A stretch of DNA of 11,677 nucleotides, taken from JAJRXG01 sp047634015 (GTDB taxonomy: Bacteria > Bacteroidota > Bacteroidia > Chitinophagales > Saprospiraceae). The stretch's first letter is position 1, and every line of letters begins with the position of its first letter. A program made the position numbers and the translations under genes. The stretch is taken from contig JBLIDB010000158.1 of assembly GCA_047634015.1 (NCBI GenBank), positions 1 to 11,677 on the forward strand. The letters run 5' to 3'. Of this stretch, positions 1-8,669 are shown piece after piece. Under the pieces are notes generated by a model. The model made no database searches, was not told the DNA's origin, and saw only the letters and a program-made list of their open reading frames with translations.

Positions 1-2
1 GT

Positions 3-1754
3 CCAGGGTTTGATGATACTCGAGATTTTGATAATGATGGCATTCCAGATGGCTGTGATGATAGTCCAACGTGTACTTCTTGTACGCCTGATGGAGAAGA
101 TAAGATTCGGATATGCCACTTTTATATGAGTGGGAATACAGCAACGATACGGGGTACCTGTGGACAACTTGGAAAGTACTTTGATGGTATAGGAGATTTT
201 GTAGATGATAGAGATCACTGTGGACCCTGTACTTGTGCAGATGCAGGAGATGTAGACAGTGATGGCGATGGTATTTGTGATAAACAAGATCCATGTCCTG
301 AAGATCCAAATGATAGCGATAATGATGGCGTCTGTGATAGCCAGGACGTATGCCCTGGATCAGATGACAGCATGGATAGTGATGATGATGGCATCCCAGA
401 TGGATGTGATGAGATGGAGTATTGTACCCCTGATTATAACACCACTTGGGAGTGGATCTCAACGATAGCATTAGATGGCATATCCTACTCTAATGGACAG
501 TCCTCTTCTCTGGAACTTTATAATACAAGCACCTATGAATTAGAAAAAGGGATCTCACATTCAATTCTTATTACTCCAGAATATATAGATGATATAAAAG
601 AACTATCCACAAATGTATATATAGATATCAATGGAGATGGAGACTTCGATGACAATGGAGAATTGTTATATGAAGGAAGGAGTCTTGATCCTACGAATGT
701 AGCCTTGGATATAGAGGATTGGAATGCAGGTACTTATCGGATGCGAGTGGTCATGCACTATGGTAGAATCCATAACGCTTGCCAAGAAAATATAGAAGGA
801 GAGATAGAAGATCTACTTATAACTGTAATCGAAGTACAAGCTTGTGCACAAGTATCAGAGTCATTTGATTATGGGATTGAGACAATATTAGAAGAAGCAT
901 CTGGAGGAAGCGGATGGACTGGAAACTGGAATATAGAAAAGGAGGATGCATCGAGCCAAGTATCTATCTTGAACGGTTCGCTATCAGCCGGAGCAGGAAA
1001 TAAAATAGGTGTATTAAATGCTGCTGGAACTACAGTCCACATAACAAGGGAATTTAATGCAAATCTTAGCGGATCAAGTACACTATCATTTTCCATTTTA
1101 TTGGAACGGGTATCAGGACGTGGAGCTATGGATATGTCCTTAGGAGACCTATCATTTGGTGTTTCCTCAGAGGGTAGCTTCTACTTAGAAGACCAGACAT
1201 TGGGCGAGATTGCTGCAAACGAAACAACAGAGATATTCTTACAGATCAATGTTGATCAGGCAGGAGCAGAAGAGGTGCACATGTGGATCAACCCCGATGA
1301 TTCATCTGATGCCTCTGCTGCTGCTGTTACCATGAAGGAATTAGGATCCAAATTAGAATCCTTTAGTATTGAGATAAGTGCTGAAGATAGTTTTGTACCA
1401 TCGGTGCATTACATCGATGAGATACAGATCGGATGCGATGATAACTTTGAGAAGAAACGTTCTTCAAGTAAGAGGAGTTACTTGAAGAAAGAGGTCACAA
1501 CCCCGCAGTTAGGAATGGCTTCAGAAATGACAGTATGGCCAAACCCAATTTTGGGAGGTCAAGCGACTGTAATGCTTAGCGGGAACAAGGCCGTATATAA
1601 ATACCAAGTAAGTGCTATAAATGGAAAAGTGATCTCTCAAGGTTATATGCTCTCAGGTTTGAATCGACTACCTGTTGAAAGCTTAGATTCCGCTATTTAT
1701 ATTTTATCCGTTGAGACAGAATCAGGATTACTGACGAAGAGGTTGATTTTTTAA
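3..1754 (+). CDS. Secreted multidomain protein with TSP3-like repeats, GEVED domain and T9SS sorting domain (5' end outside window)
   Basis: The reading frame is open from base 3. The first in-window ATG at 126 is not the true start, because Asp-rich TSP3-type sequence (DFDNDGIPDGCD, bases 24-59) lies upstream of it, so the gene is 5'-partial. In order, the visible parts are: one TSP3-like motif; a Cys/His segment (102-230); more TSP3-like motifs (249-410), likely calcium-binding; a GEVED-type domain (about 423-836) with YIDINGDGDFDD, YRMRV and GEIEDLLITV; a beta-sandwich-like region (about 846-1440) opening ESFDYG...GWTGNW, which I cannot name; a basic Ser/Lys/Arg linker (KKRSSSKRSYLKK); and a type A T9SS C-terminal domain (1530-1751) with VWPNP, INGKVIS, AIYILSVE and a final KRLIF. 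These features indicate export by T9SS and cell-surface attachment or release. No enzymatic domain is visible, so an adhesive or structural role is inferred. The next gene starts 117 bp downstream with no terminator between. Confidence 0.95.
   Translation, partial: PGFDDTRDFDNDGIPDGCDDSPTCTSCTPDGEDKIRICHFYMSGNTATIRGTCGQLGKYFDGIGDFVDDRDHCGPCTCADAGDVDSDGDGICDKQDPCPEDPNDSDNDGVCDSQDVCPGSDDSMDSDDDGIPDGCDEMEYCTPDYNTTWEWISTIALDGISYSNGQSSSLELYNTSTYELEKGISHSILITPEYIDDIKELSTNVYIDINGDGDFDDNGELLYEGRSLDPTNVALDIEDWNAGTYRMRVVMHYGRIHNACQENIEGEIEDLLITVIEVQACAQVSESFDYGIETILEEASGGSGWTGNWNIEKEDASSQVSILNGSLSAGAGNKIGVLNAAGTTVHITREFNANLSGSSTLSFSILLERVSGRGAMDMSLGDLSFGVSSEGSFYLEDQTLGEIAANETTEIFLQINVDQAGAEEVHMWINPDDSSDASAAAVTMKELGSKLESFSIEISAEDSFVPSVHYIDEIQIGCDDNFEKKRSSSKRSYLKKEVTTPQLGMASEMTVWPNPILGGQATVMLSGNKAVYKYQVSAINGKVISQGYMLSGLNRLPVESLDSAIYILSVETESGLLTKRLIF
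249..410 (+). repeat. TSP3-like Asp-rich calcium-binding repeats within the first CDS
   Basis: Three consecutive DxDxDGxxD-type motifs (DVDSDGDGICD, DSDNDGVCD, DSDDDGIPDGCD) are joined by Cys/Pro linkers (QDPCPEDPN, QDVCPGSDD). A further copy lies at 24-59. In this family the Asp side chains bind calcium and stiffen extracellular stalks. At DNA level the copies share gat/gatgg-rich runs but are not identical. Confidence 0.85.
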
Positions 1755-1871
1755 TGTTGAATTTATAAGAGTTTTAATCATGCTCATTGAAGAATCATTA
1801 TTTGAAAGAGTGTTTGACTTCTGGAATTAAATATTGATTCTATAAATATTACCGAACTGCCAATAATACCG

Positions 1872-4800
1872 ATGAATAGAATTATATATAATCTTCTGAG
1901 TATGCTTCTACTTGGACTTGCAGTCCAAGTAAGTGCAGCTTCGATTGTAGTATCGGATATTGGCGATACGGGAGCTAATACGCTACGTGATGCTATTAGT
2001 ACGGCGCAATCGGGGGATACGATCCGATTTGATAGTGAAATTAATGGTGACACTATAAAATTGACGAGTGGTCAGCTTACATTAGATAAAGACATTTATA
2101 TATACGGAAATGATACTAGCAATACGATTATAGATGGTCAACAAAATGGCCGGGTATTTGAAATATCAGAAGGTATAACCGTTTTGATTTATGGGGTTAA
2201 GATTCAAAATGGTTCAGCTGCAGGGTTTGTAACTCCAGATGACTCCGGTGGCGGAATATTGAATAGAGGAGTTCTTACTTTAGAATTGACTAAAGTTTCA
2301 ATGAATATAGCAAGTAATGTGGGTGGTGGAATTAACTGCACTGAACAGGGCACACTTAGATGTATTAATACAGAAATTTCTAAGAATTCAGCGAACGAAG
2401 GAGCGGGTGTTTATAATAATTATGGATCGTTGAATTTTACAAATTCCCTTATATCTGGAAATATTGCGACTGGTAACGGAGGCGGCATACTGAACAATGC
2501 CTCAGCAGTTTTATTTAATTGTAATATTTCTGGGAATACTGCATATGATGGAGGTGGATTGTATAATCAGTTTGGAGAGGCCACAATTGCGGAGACCACT
2601 GTAACTGGAAATACGGCTAGTAATGGAGGAGGAGGAATTTATAATTTGTTTGGGATTTTGTCTATTGTTAATGCTATGATATCATTCAATCATGCTATGA
2701 ATGGCGCAGGAGTTAATAATTTTTCAACAGCTACTTTTTTTAATTCTGTTATTTCTCAGAATATTTCCTCGGTTGATGGAGGAGGGATTTATAACCAATC
2801 GAGCGGAGATGTTGAGACTTTAGATTCGAAAATATGGGGTAATTCCGCAGTTGATGGTGCAGGTATCTATAATGGCTCTTTGGCTGAGATTACGACTACT
2901 AATGTTTATTCAAATATAGCTTCCAATAGTGGCGGCGGGATATTGAATGCTAACATTGTGACTATTATGAATTGCTCCATTTCTGGAAATACCGCAGATA
3001 TTGGTGGTGGGATATCTAATGATGAAGAAGGGGCTTCTACAGTAATAAATACGGTTGTTTCTGGAAATGTAGCTTCTTTAGGAGGAGCGGGTATTTGTAA
3101 TTTTGGGGAGACCCATATTACAAGCTGTACTATTTCTGGAAATTCCACGCCAATGAAGGGAGGTGGAATTAATAATAAAGTCGGTATTGTCAGTCTTAAT
3201 AGTTCGATGGTTTCCGGCAACAGTGATTTGGGATTTGGTCCTGACTTATTTGGAGATACAACGTTGTATACGGATGAAGGCTATAATTTTATTGGAATTG
3301 GAAAGGGGCAATCCGAAATAGTAAATGGAACTAATGGGAATCAAGTTGGTACAGAGTCAATTCCGATTGATCCATTGTTTGTATTAGATGTTCCCTTAAG
3401 CACACCCAATACCGAAGGAGACCTTAGATTAAATTGTAGTTCTTCAGCTATTGATACGGCAGAGGCCTCATTTGATGTAGATATAGGAGAAACAGATCTT
3501 GCTGGACAACCGCGATATGTTAATAAATTAGACATTGGAGCGTATGAAAGACACGCATTTCCAGGAATAACAATCGTTTTTTCTAATCAAGATAGTGGTG
3601 TCGGTACTTTACGTAATGCAGTTGATTTAACTTGTATGGGAGATACGATAATGTTCTCTTCCTCTTTAGATGGAGATGCTATAAAATTGATAAGTGGACA
3701 AATATTATTGGATAAAAATCTTGTGATCATCGGCAATGATGCTAGCAAAACGATTGTAGATGGTCAGCAAATAGATAGGATTTTTGAAATCACAGGAGGA
3801 AGCATTATACTTGATGGTCTTCGATTACAAAATGGTCTTGCTTCAGGACCTAATGCAAAAGACAAGCGAGGTGGAGCTATTTATAATGCTAGTATTTTGG
3901 AGTTACGCAATACAATCATTTCTGGAAATACCGCTACAACGGATGGAGGCGGCATCTACACTCCCATGACTTTAGTTTCTAGGAACTCTATACTTTCAGG
4001 AAATAAGGCTGGTGAGGCGGGTGGAGGTTTAACTAATGTTGGATCTGCAATGATTATCAATTCTACTATTTCTGGTAATTCCGCAGGAACTTCTGGGGGA
4101 GGTGTTAAAAATGACGGAGCGTTTGAAATTACTAATTCCATTGTTGCCAGAAATTTGGATGATGGTTCTGGACCTGATATTTATAGCTCATTGTCAGCGA
4201 ATATCATTGATGAAGGTAATAATCTAATCGGAGATACCACTTCGGTAGATAATGATTTTACTACTAGTACGCTCCTAGGCACAACTGCTGTTCCATTAGA
4301 TCCTCAATTTGTTGTAAATGTACCATCGACGACTCCTACATCTGTAGGAGATTTGCGCTTGATGTGTGGATCTATAGCTATTGATAATGGCAAGGATACT
4401 ATGGGATTGGATTTGGGACATGATGACTTAGCTAATGCCCCACGTCTTGTTAATGGAGTCGTAGATATAGGTGCATATGAACGACATGCTTTCCCAGGTA
4501 CAATAATGGTTACCAATTCAAGAGATTTAGAAGAGGTCGGTTCACTCCGTAACGCAATAGCCCTGGCTTGTTCGGGTGATACGATACGTTTTGACGCCTC
4601 AATGGATGGACTCAGTTTAGATTTAATAAGTGGACCTATTATCTTGGATAAGAGTCTTACCATTATGGGTAATAATGCAGATAAGACCATTATTGATGGA
4701 CAAGATTTAGATCGTATATTTCATGTAAATGCTGGTGTAACAGTCCATATTGATGGACTAACGATTCGAAATGGTAAAGTAGATGATTCAACGACTCCTC

Positions 4801-7800
4801 AATCTGGTAAAGGTGGAGGAGTATATAATGAGGGAACCCTGACACTCTCCAATTCTGTAATTAGTGGGAATGCTGCTTTTTCAAGTTCTAGTGTTGCTTC
4901 GGGCGGCGGGATTTATAACGCCAGTGACCTTACATTGATTAATGTGACCATTAGTGGAAATAGTGCAATCTCAACTTCTTCCAAGGGAGGAGGTGTGAAT
5001 AATGGTGGTACTATGTTTATAACTAATTCCATTATAGCGCTCAACGCTGATAGTGGATTAGGGGCAGATATATTTAGCGCAGGGAGTTTTACGGATGGAG
5101 GTTACAACTTACTGGGAAATGGACTGGGTCAAACGTCAATCATTCATAATAACCAAAGTAATTTGGTCGGAGCGAGTGGTTCAGGAATAGATCCTATATT
5201 TGAAATTAATACACCCAATACTGGCGTTGGTGCTAGCTCCGGTGGGGATTTACGATTACAATGTGGCTCTCCTGCTATTGATAATGGAGATGATTCCGCT
5301 AATGCCTTAATCCTAGAGAGACTTGATGCCTCAAAAGGCAAGCATTTAGACATTGGAGCCTTTGAAAAGGATGCTGTATGTCATGAGATAGCGGTAACTT
5401 ATAAGTCAGGAATAACTATTTTAGATGGAGATCTGAATGCTGATATTAATGATGGTACTGACTTCGGAGAATCCTGTAATAGTCAAATTGATAGTTTCTA
5501 TATTAGAAATATTGGACAACATTACATTGTCTTAGACACGATCTCATTAATAGAATTGACTCAAGGTGGTATTATATTTAATGGAGATGATTTTAATTTT
5601 CCAGACACGATAGCTTGTGGTGATTCTCTTTTATTAGAAATAGCGTTTCAGACCAGTTTGTCAGGAAAGGATAGTGTGATTGTTAACATAGTAAGCAATG
5701 ATAATGACGAAGGGTTATATGATTTCAAAGTGATAGGCTCCCTTGATAATACTAATCCGATTGCTGTGTGTAGAGATACATCTATTTACACAAATGCGAG
5801 TGGAGTATTTCAAATAGATAGCTCCTTTATAGATAATGGAAGTAGTGATGCTTGTGGTATAAAGAGTATGTCCTTGGATATTGAAAACTTTAATTGTAAC
5901 AGTAGCTCTCAAACTACGGTTACTCTAACTGTTACGGATTTGTCAGGCAGTTTCGAAACGTGTACTTCAATAGTTACTGTATTAGATACAATAAGCCCTA
6001 CAGCCAGTTGTAAGAGTATAAATGTTTTTCTAAGTTCAGCGGGAACGGTCTCTATAATTCCTCAATCACTTAATAATAATTCTGCAGACGCTTGTGGGCT
6101 TAAGTCTTTTGGTACTGATATTCTGAGTCTCTCGTGTGCTGATGTTGGTATGAAAAATGTCATATTATCTGTTACAGACAACAACGATAATATTAAGACT
6201 TGCACATCTGTAGTAACGGTATTGGATACCATTAGTCCCGTTGCTAATTGTAAGAGCATCAATGTCTATCTTAATGCCAATGGTGCAGGCAGTATTATAC
6301 CAATAGAAGTAAATAATAATTCTAATGATGCATGCAATATTAAATCGTTTAGCGCCAATATTCTAAATTTTAGTTGTGGAGATATAGGAACAAATAATGT
6401 GATATTGACAGTGGTAGATGACAATGATAATGCAACGCAATGCACGTCAGTTGTTACTGTGATCGATACAATTAGTCCCACGGCTCAATGCAAAAATATC
6501 AATGCGTTTTTAAACTCTGGCGGGACTACATCGATTACGCCTGTTGATTTGAATAATAATTCTTCAGATGCTTGTGGCAACAATTCCTACGCAGCTAGTT
6601 CTATTAATTTCAATTGTCAAAATATTGGTAATAATAATATTGTATTGTCAGTTACAGATGGGAATGGAAATATAGGTATGTGTACATCGATAGTTACAAT
6701 AATTGATACGATTAGTCCAATTGCGAATTGTAAGAATATAGATTTATATCTAAGTGAAATCGGTACAGCTATTATTACTTCCCAGTCTATCAATAATGAC
6801 TCTAATGATGCTTGCGGGGGGATATCATTAAGTGCTACGCCACTTGCTTTTACATGTTCCGAAACGGGTACTAATAATGTCGTTCTAACTGTCACAGATG
6901 ATGAAAATAATGTAAAAACATGTACGTCCATTGTAACAGTAATCGATACAATAAGTCCGAGTGCAAGATGCAAGAATGTTAGTCTTTATCTCAATAGCCT
7001 GGGTACAGGCTCAATAACTCCGCAGCTTATTAACAATGTTTCTACAGATGCATGCATGATAAATAGTATTAGTGCAAATCTGGTGGATTTTTATTGTGAT
7101 GATGTTGGAGAGAATAATGTGATTCTGAGCGTAATGGATGACAGCAATAACCTAAGCACATGCTCATCTACTGTAACTGTGATCGATACGATTAGTCCTA
7201 CTGCAAATTGTAATAATACAGTCTTGTATCTAAGTGATACTGGAATAGGGAGTATCAGTGCAGCATCTTTAAGTGATAATTCTGTGGATGCCTGTAGTAT
7301 TATTTCTTACAATGCTAGTACATTGAATTTTACTTGCACAGCTATTGGAGAGAATGATATTATTCTGACCATTATCGACGTAAATGGGAACATATCAACT
7401 TGTACATCTGTAGTAACCGTATTAGATACAATAAGCCCTTCTGCCACGTGCAGGAATATAGACGTTTACCTCGCTTCTAATGGATTATCCACTATAACGG
7501 CTCCTGAGATCAATAATGGATCTATAGACGCCTGTGGCATTCAATCTATGAGTTCTGACATACTTGACTTCGATTGTGGGGACATAGGACAAAATAATGT
7601 GACGCTAACGGTAAAGGATGACTATGATAATATTTCAAATTGCCAATCGCTAGTAACAGTAATTGACTCTATCAAACCTGTGGCGAAGTGTCAGAATATT
7701 GAGATAACATTGGATGCTATTAATCAAAGCACAGTTTCTGTGGATCAAATTAATAATGCAAGTACTGATAACTGTAGTTTGAAGTCACTAAATCTTAGTA

Positions 7801-8441
7801 AGGATGATTTTTCAATTTCTGATTTGGGAGACAATATGATTTCAATGACAGTAACGGATGAAGCGGACTTATCTACAGTATGTAATGCTCTTGTTACTGT
7901 ACTACCATTTCCTGGATCGACTCATGAGATAATTGGAAGTGGAGCATTCTGCCCAGCGATTTCGGGAATGCTTTATAGCGTACCCGTTGAATTCAATGTG
8001 GATTCATTTAATTGGAGCTATTCAGGAAGCGGAGTAAATATTTCTGAAGATGGAGCACGTATAATAATTGATTTTACCCCTACCGCTACCGCAGGAACTC
8101 TAAGTGTCCAACTACTTTCTGCTACGGATTCTATTTTAGGGTACAGTCAGTTGTCTCTATCTAAGGCCTCAGAAGGTTCTTGTGATATGGCTTCTTGTTT
8201 AAATAGCAATATTGATATTGATGCAGCACTATTAGATGCTATTTCTCCATTACAGATCTTGAGAGCTGGACAGGATATTACTATAAATACTATTATTCAA
8301 GGTTTCTTAGAATTAAGAGCAGGACAGGGCATTGTAATGTTACCAGGATATGCTGTTGATCAAGGAGATATATTTATAGGGATTATTGAGCAATGTCAAT
8401 TGTCTATCCGTACAAGAACACACATTGAGGATTCAAGGTAG
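1872..8441 (+). CDS. Giant exported beta-helix / HYR-like repeat surface protein, 2189 aa
   Basis: The start at 1872 gives a clear signal peptide (MNRIIYNLLSMLLLGLAVQVSA, cleavage near residue 22), although no Shine-Dalgarno sequence precedes it. Residues 24-1169 hold three tandem modules. Each opens with a (T/S)LR(D/N)A(I/V)...GDTI segment, continues as Pmp-like rungs (SGN and GGGI motifs), and closes with DLRL...AID...DIGA(Y/F)E. This is the pattern of CSLREAI/choice-of-anchor Q proteins. Residues 1172-1290 resemble a choice-of-anchor D (ASH-like) domain. Residues 1291-2010 are nine HYR-like units of exactly 80 residues. Residues 2011-2104 are PKD-like (SFNWSYSGSGVNI). Residues 2105-2176 resemble the 3-coathanger stack domain (LRAGQDI, ELRAGQGIVMLPGYAV, GDIFIGII). 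A tail of 14 residues follows the last Cys. No type A T9SS PNP domain is seen. The role is probably adhesion or cell-surface structure; no catalytic site was recognised. A terminator lies 100 bp downstream. Confidence 0.95.
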   Translation: MNRIIYNLLSMLLLGLAVQVSAASIVVSDIGDTGANTLRDAISTAQSGDTIRFDSEINGDTIKLTSGQLTLDKDIYIYGNDTSNTIIDGQQNGRVFEISEGITVLIYGVKIQNGSAAGFVTPDDSGGGILNRGVLTLELTKVSMNIASNVGGGINCTEQGTLRCINTEISKNSANEGAGVYNNYGSLNFTNSLISGNIATGNGGGILNNASAVLFNCNISGNTAYDGGGLYNQFGEATIAETTVTGNTASNGGGGIYNLFGILSIVNAMISFNHAMNGAGVNNFSTATFFNSVISQNISSVDGGGIYNQSSGDVETLDSKIWGNSAVDGAGIYNGSLAEITTTNVYSNIASNSGGGILNANIVTIMNCSISGNTADIGGGISNDEEGASTVINTVVSGNVASLGGAGICNFGETHITSCTISGNSTPMKGGGINNKVGIVSLNSSMVSGNSDLGFGPDLFGDTTLYTDEGYNFIGIGKGQSEIVNGTNGNQVGTESIPIDPLFVLDVPLSTPNTEGDLRLNCSSSAIDTAEASFDVDIGETDLAGQPRYVNKLDIGAYERHAFPGITIVFSNQDSGVGTLRNAVDLTCMGDTIMFSSSLDGDAIKLISGQILLDKNLVIIGNDASKTIVDGQQIDRIFEITGGSIILDGLRLQNGLASGPNAKDKRGGAIYNASILELRNTIISGNTATTDGGGIYTPMTLVSRNSILSGNKAGEAGGGLTNVGSAMIINSTISGNSAGTSGGGVKNDGAFEITNSIVARNLDDGSGPDIYSSLSANIIDEGNNLIGDTTSVDNDFTTSTLLGTTAVPLDPQFVVNVPSTTPTSVGDLRLMCGSIAIDNGKDTMGLDLGHDDLANAPRLVNGVVDIGAYERHAFPGTIMVTNSRDLEEVGSLRNAIALACSGDTIRFDASMDGLSLDLISGPIILDKSLTIMGNNADKTIIDGQDLDRIFHVNAGVTVHIDGLTIRNGKVDDSTTPQSGKGGGVYNEGTLTLSNSVISGNAAFSSSSVASGGGIYNASDLTLINVTISGNSAISTSSKGGGVNNGGTMFITNSIIALNADSGLGADIFSAGSFTDGGYNLLGNGLGQTSIIHNNQSNLVGASGSGIDPIFEINTPNTGVGASSGGDLRLQCGSPAIDNGDDSANALILERLDASKGKHLDIGAFEKDAVCHEIAVTYKSGITILDGDLNADINDGTDFGESCNSQIDSFYIRNIGQHYIVLDTISLIELTQGGIIFNGDDFNFPDTIACGDSLLLEIAFQTSLSGKDSVIVNIVSNDNDEGLYDFKVIGSLDNTNPIAVCRDTSIYTNASGVFQIDSSFIDNGSSDACGIKSMSLDIENFNCNSSSQTTVTLTVTDLSGSFETCTSIVTVLDTISPTASCKSINVFLSSAGTVSIIPQSLNNNSADACGLKSFGTDILSLSCADVGMKNVILSVTDNNDNIKTCTSVVTVLDTISPVANCKSINVYLNANGAGSIIPIEVNNNSNDACNIKSFSANILNFSCGDIGTNNVILTVVDDNDNATQCTSVVTVIDTISPTAQCKNINAFLNSGGTTSITPVDLNNNSSDACGNNSYAASSINFNCQNIGNNNIVLSVTDGNGNIGMCTSIVTIIDTISPIANCKNIDLYLSEIGTAIITSQSINNDSNDACGGISLSATPLAFTCSETGTNNVVLTVTDDENNVKTCTSIVTVIDTISPSARCKNVSLYLNSLGTGSITPQLINNVSTDACMINSISANLVDFYCDDVGENNVILSVMDDSNNLSTCSSTVTVIDTISPTANCNNTVLYLSDTGIGSISAASLSDNSVDACSIISYNASTLNFTCTAIGENDIILTIIDVNGNISTCTSVVTVLDTISPSATCRNIDVYLASNGLSTITAPEINNGSIDACGIQSMSSDILDFDCGDIGQNNVTLTVKDDYDNISNCQSLVTVIDSIKPVAKCQNIEITLDAINQSTVSVDQINNASTDNCSLKSLNLSKDDFSISDLGDNMISMTVTDEADLSTVCNALVTVLPFPGSTHEIIGSGAFCPAISGMLYSVPVEFNVDSFNWSYSGSGVNISEDGARIIIDFTPTATAGTLSVQLLSATDSILGYSQLSLSKASEGSCDMASCLNSNIDIDAALLDAISPLQILRAGQDITINTIIQGFLELRAGQGIVMLPGYAVDQGDIFIGIIEQCQLSIRTRTHIEDSR
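1941..5378 (+). repeat. Three tandem beta-helix (Pmp-like / choice-of-anchor Q) modules
   Basis: Module A (1941-3563) has about 13 Gly-rich rung motifs (GGGI, GAGV and variants) spaced 24-26 residues apart. Module B (3564-4493) has four rungs at exactly 25 residues. Module C (4494-5378) has three rungs at 28-30 residues. The linker YERHAFPG occurs at both internal junctions (residues 558-565 and 869-876). Each module starts with the same helix-capping segment (LTSGQ, LISGQ or LISGP, then LDK, GN, IDGQ or VDGQ). The copies are diverged at DNA level, so the duplications look old. Right-handed beta-helix folding is inferred from the motif family. Confidence 0.85.
5742..7901 (+). repeat. Nine-unit 240-bp (80-aa) HYR-like repeat array
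   Basis: Nine consecutive units of exactly 240 bp code for residues 1291-2010, with no insertion or deletion. Consensus elements are a DTISP.A.C opening, NNxSxDAC, a mid-unit Cys, NNVILTVTD and CTSIVTV. In units 1-8 four Cys recur at unit positions 10, 38, 52 and 74. Unit 9 (7662-7901) keeps three but lacks Cys52. The family is related to HYR/Ig-like extracellular repeats common in Bacteroidota secreted proteins, and the Cys probably form disulfides after export. DNA copies differ largely by synonymous changes. Confidence 0.92.
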
Positions 8442-8540
8442 ATCGAATGCGTTCTTTTATTCGGATTGATTTTATAAAAATAACAGTTTGATTACCCTTC
8501 TATCTGAAGCGTAATCACAATGTGCGGACATCTTACTTGG

Positions 8541-8576
8541 AGGGTACTTGATTATTGGTTCAAGTACCCTTTTTTT
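8541..8576 (+). terminator. Rho-independent terminator after the giant surface-protein gene
   Basis: A perfect 10-bp stem, AGGGTACTTG (8541-8550) with CAAGTACCCT (8561-8570), encloses a 10-base loop. Seven T residues (8570-8576) follow. It lies 100 bp after the stop at 8441 and separates the surface-protein gene from the kinase operon. Reading from the other strand there is no matching T run, so it is probably one-directional. Confidence 0.92.
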
Positions 8577-8633
8577 AATTTAGCAGCACAATCAGGATCA
8601 TTGTAAGCTAGAGATAGCGTGGTAAATTGATTT

Positions 8634-8669
8634 GCAAAATTGACCTAAAAGGCAAAATTGGCCTAAAAG
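8634..8669. repeat. 18-bp tandem repeat upstream of the kinase operon
   Basis: Two adjacent 18-bp copies (GCAAAATTGACCTAAAAG at 8634-8651; the second at 8652-8669) differ at one base. A partial third copy (GCTAAAAT) begins at 8670, and a degenerate one (GGTAAATTGATTT) precedes at 8621. Each full copy contains a near-palindrome, CCTAAAAGG. It lies about 145-180 bp before the kinase start, a position suited to an operator, but no function is known from sequence alone. Confidence 0.8.

Noticed and set aside
126..128. ATG at 126 as the start of the first gene
   Set aside because: The frame is open back to base 3 and codes for a further TSP3-like repeat, so the real start is outside the window.
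1814..1846. TTGACT (1814-1819) and TATAAA (1841-1846) as a promoter for the giant gene
   Set aside because: The spacer is 21 bp, too long for a standard -35/-10 pair, and the element does not match the Bacteroidota TAnnTTTG consensus. The region is simply AT-rich.
1830..1850. AATATT inverted repeat between the first two genes as a terminator
   Set aside because: A 6-bp all-AT stem with no T run is too weak to act as a terminator.
2906..6973. Several minus-strand reading frames of 60-130 codons opposite the repeat regions
   Set aside because: They are mirror frames of the repetitive giant gene, rich in Pro/Ile/Ser runs from antisense of the repeats, with no domain or start context.
8601..8634. 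TTG (8601) and TTGATTTG (8627-8634) as a Bacteroidota promoter for the kinase
   Set aside because: The -7 element has a mismatch in the key TA and the spacing of 23 bp is too long, so it is not supported.
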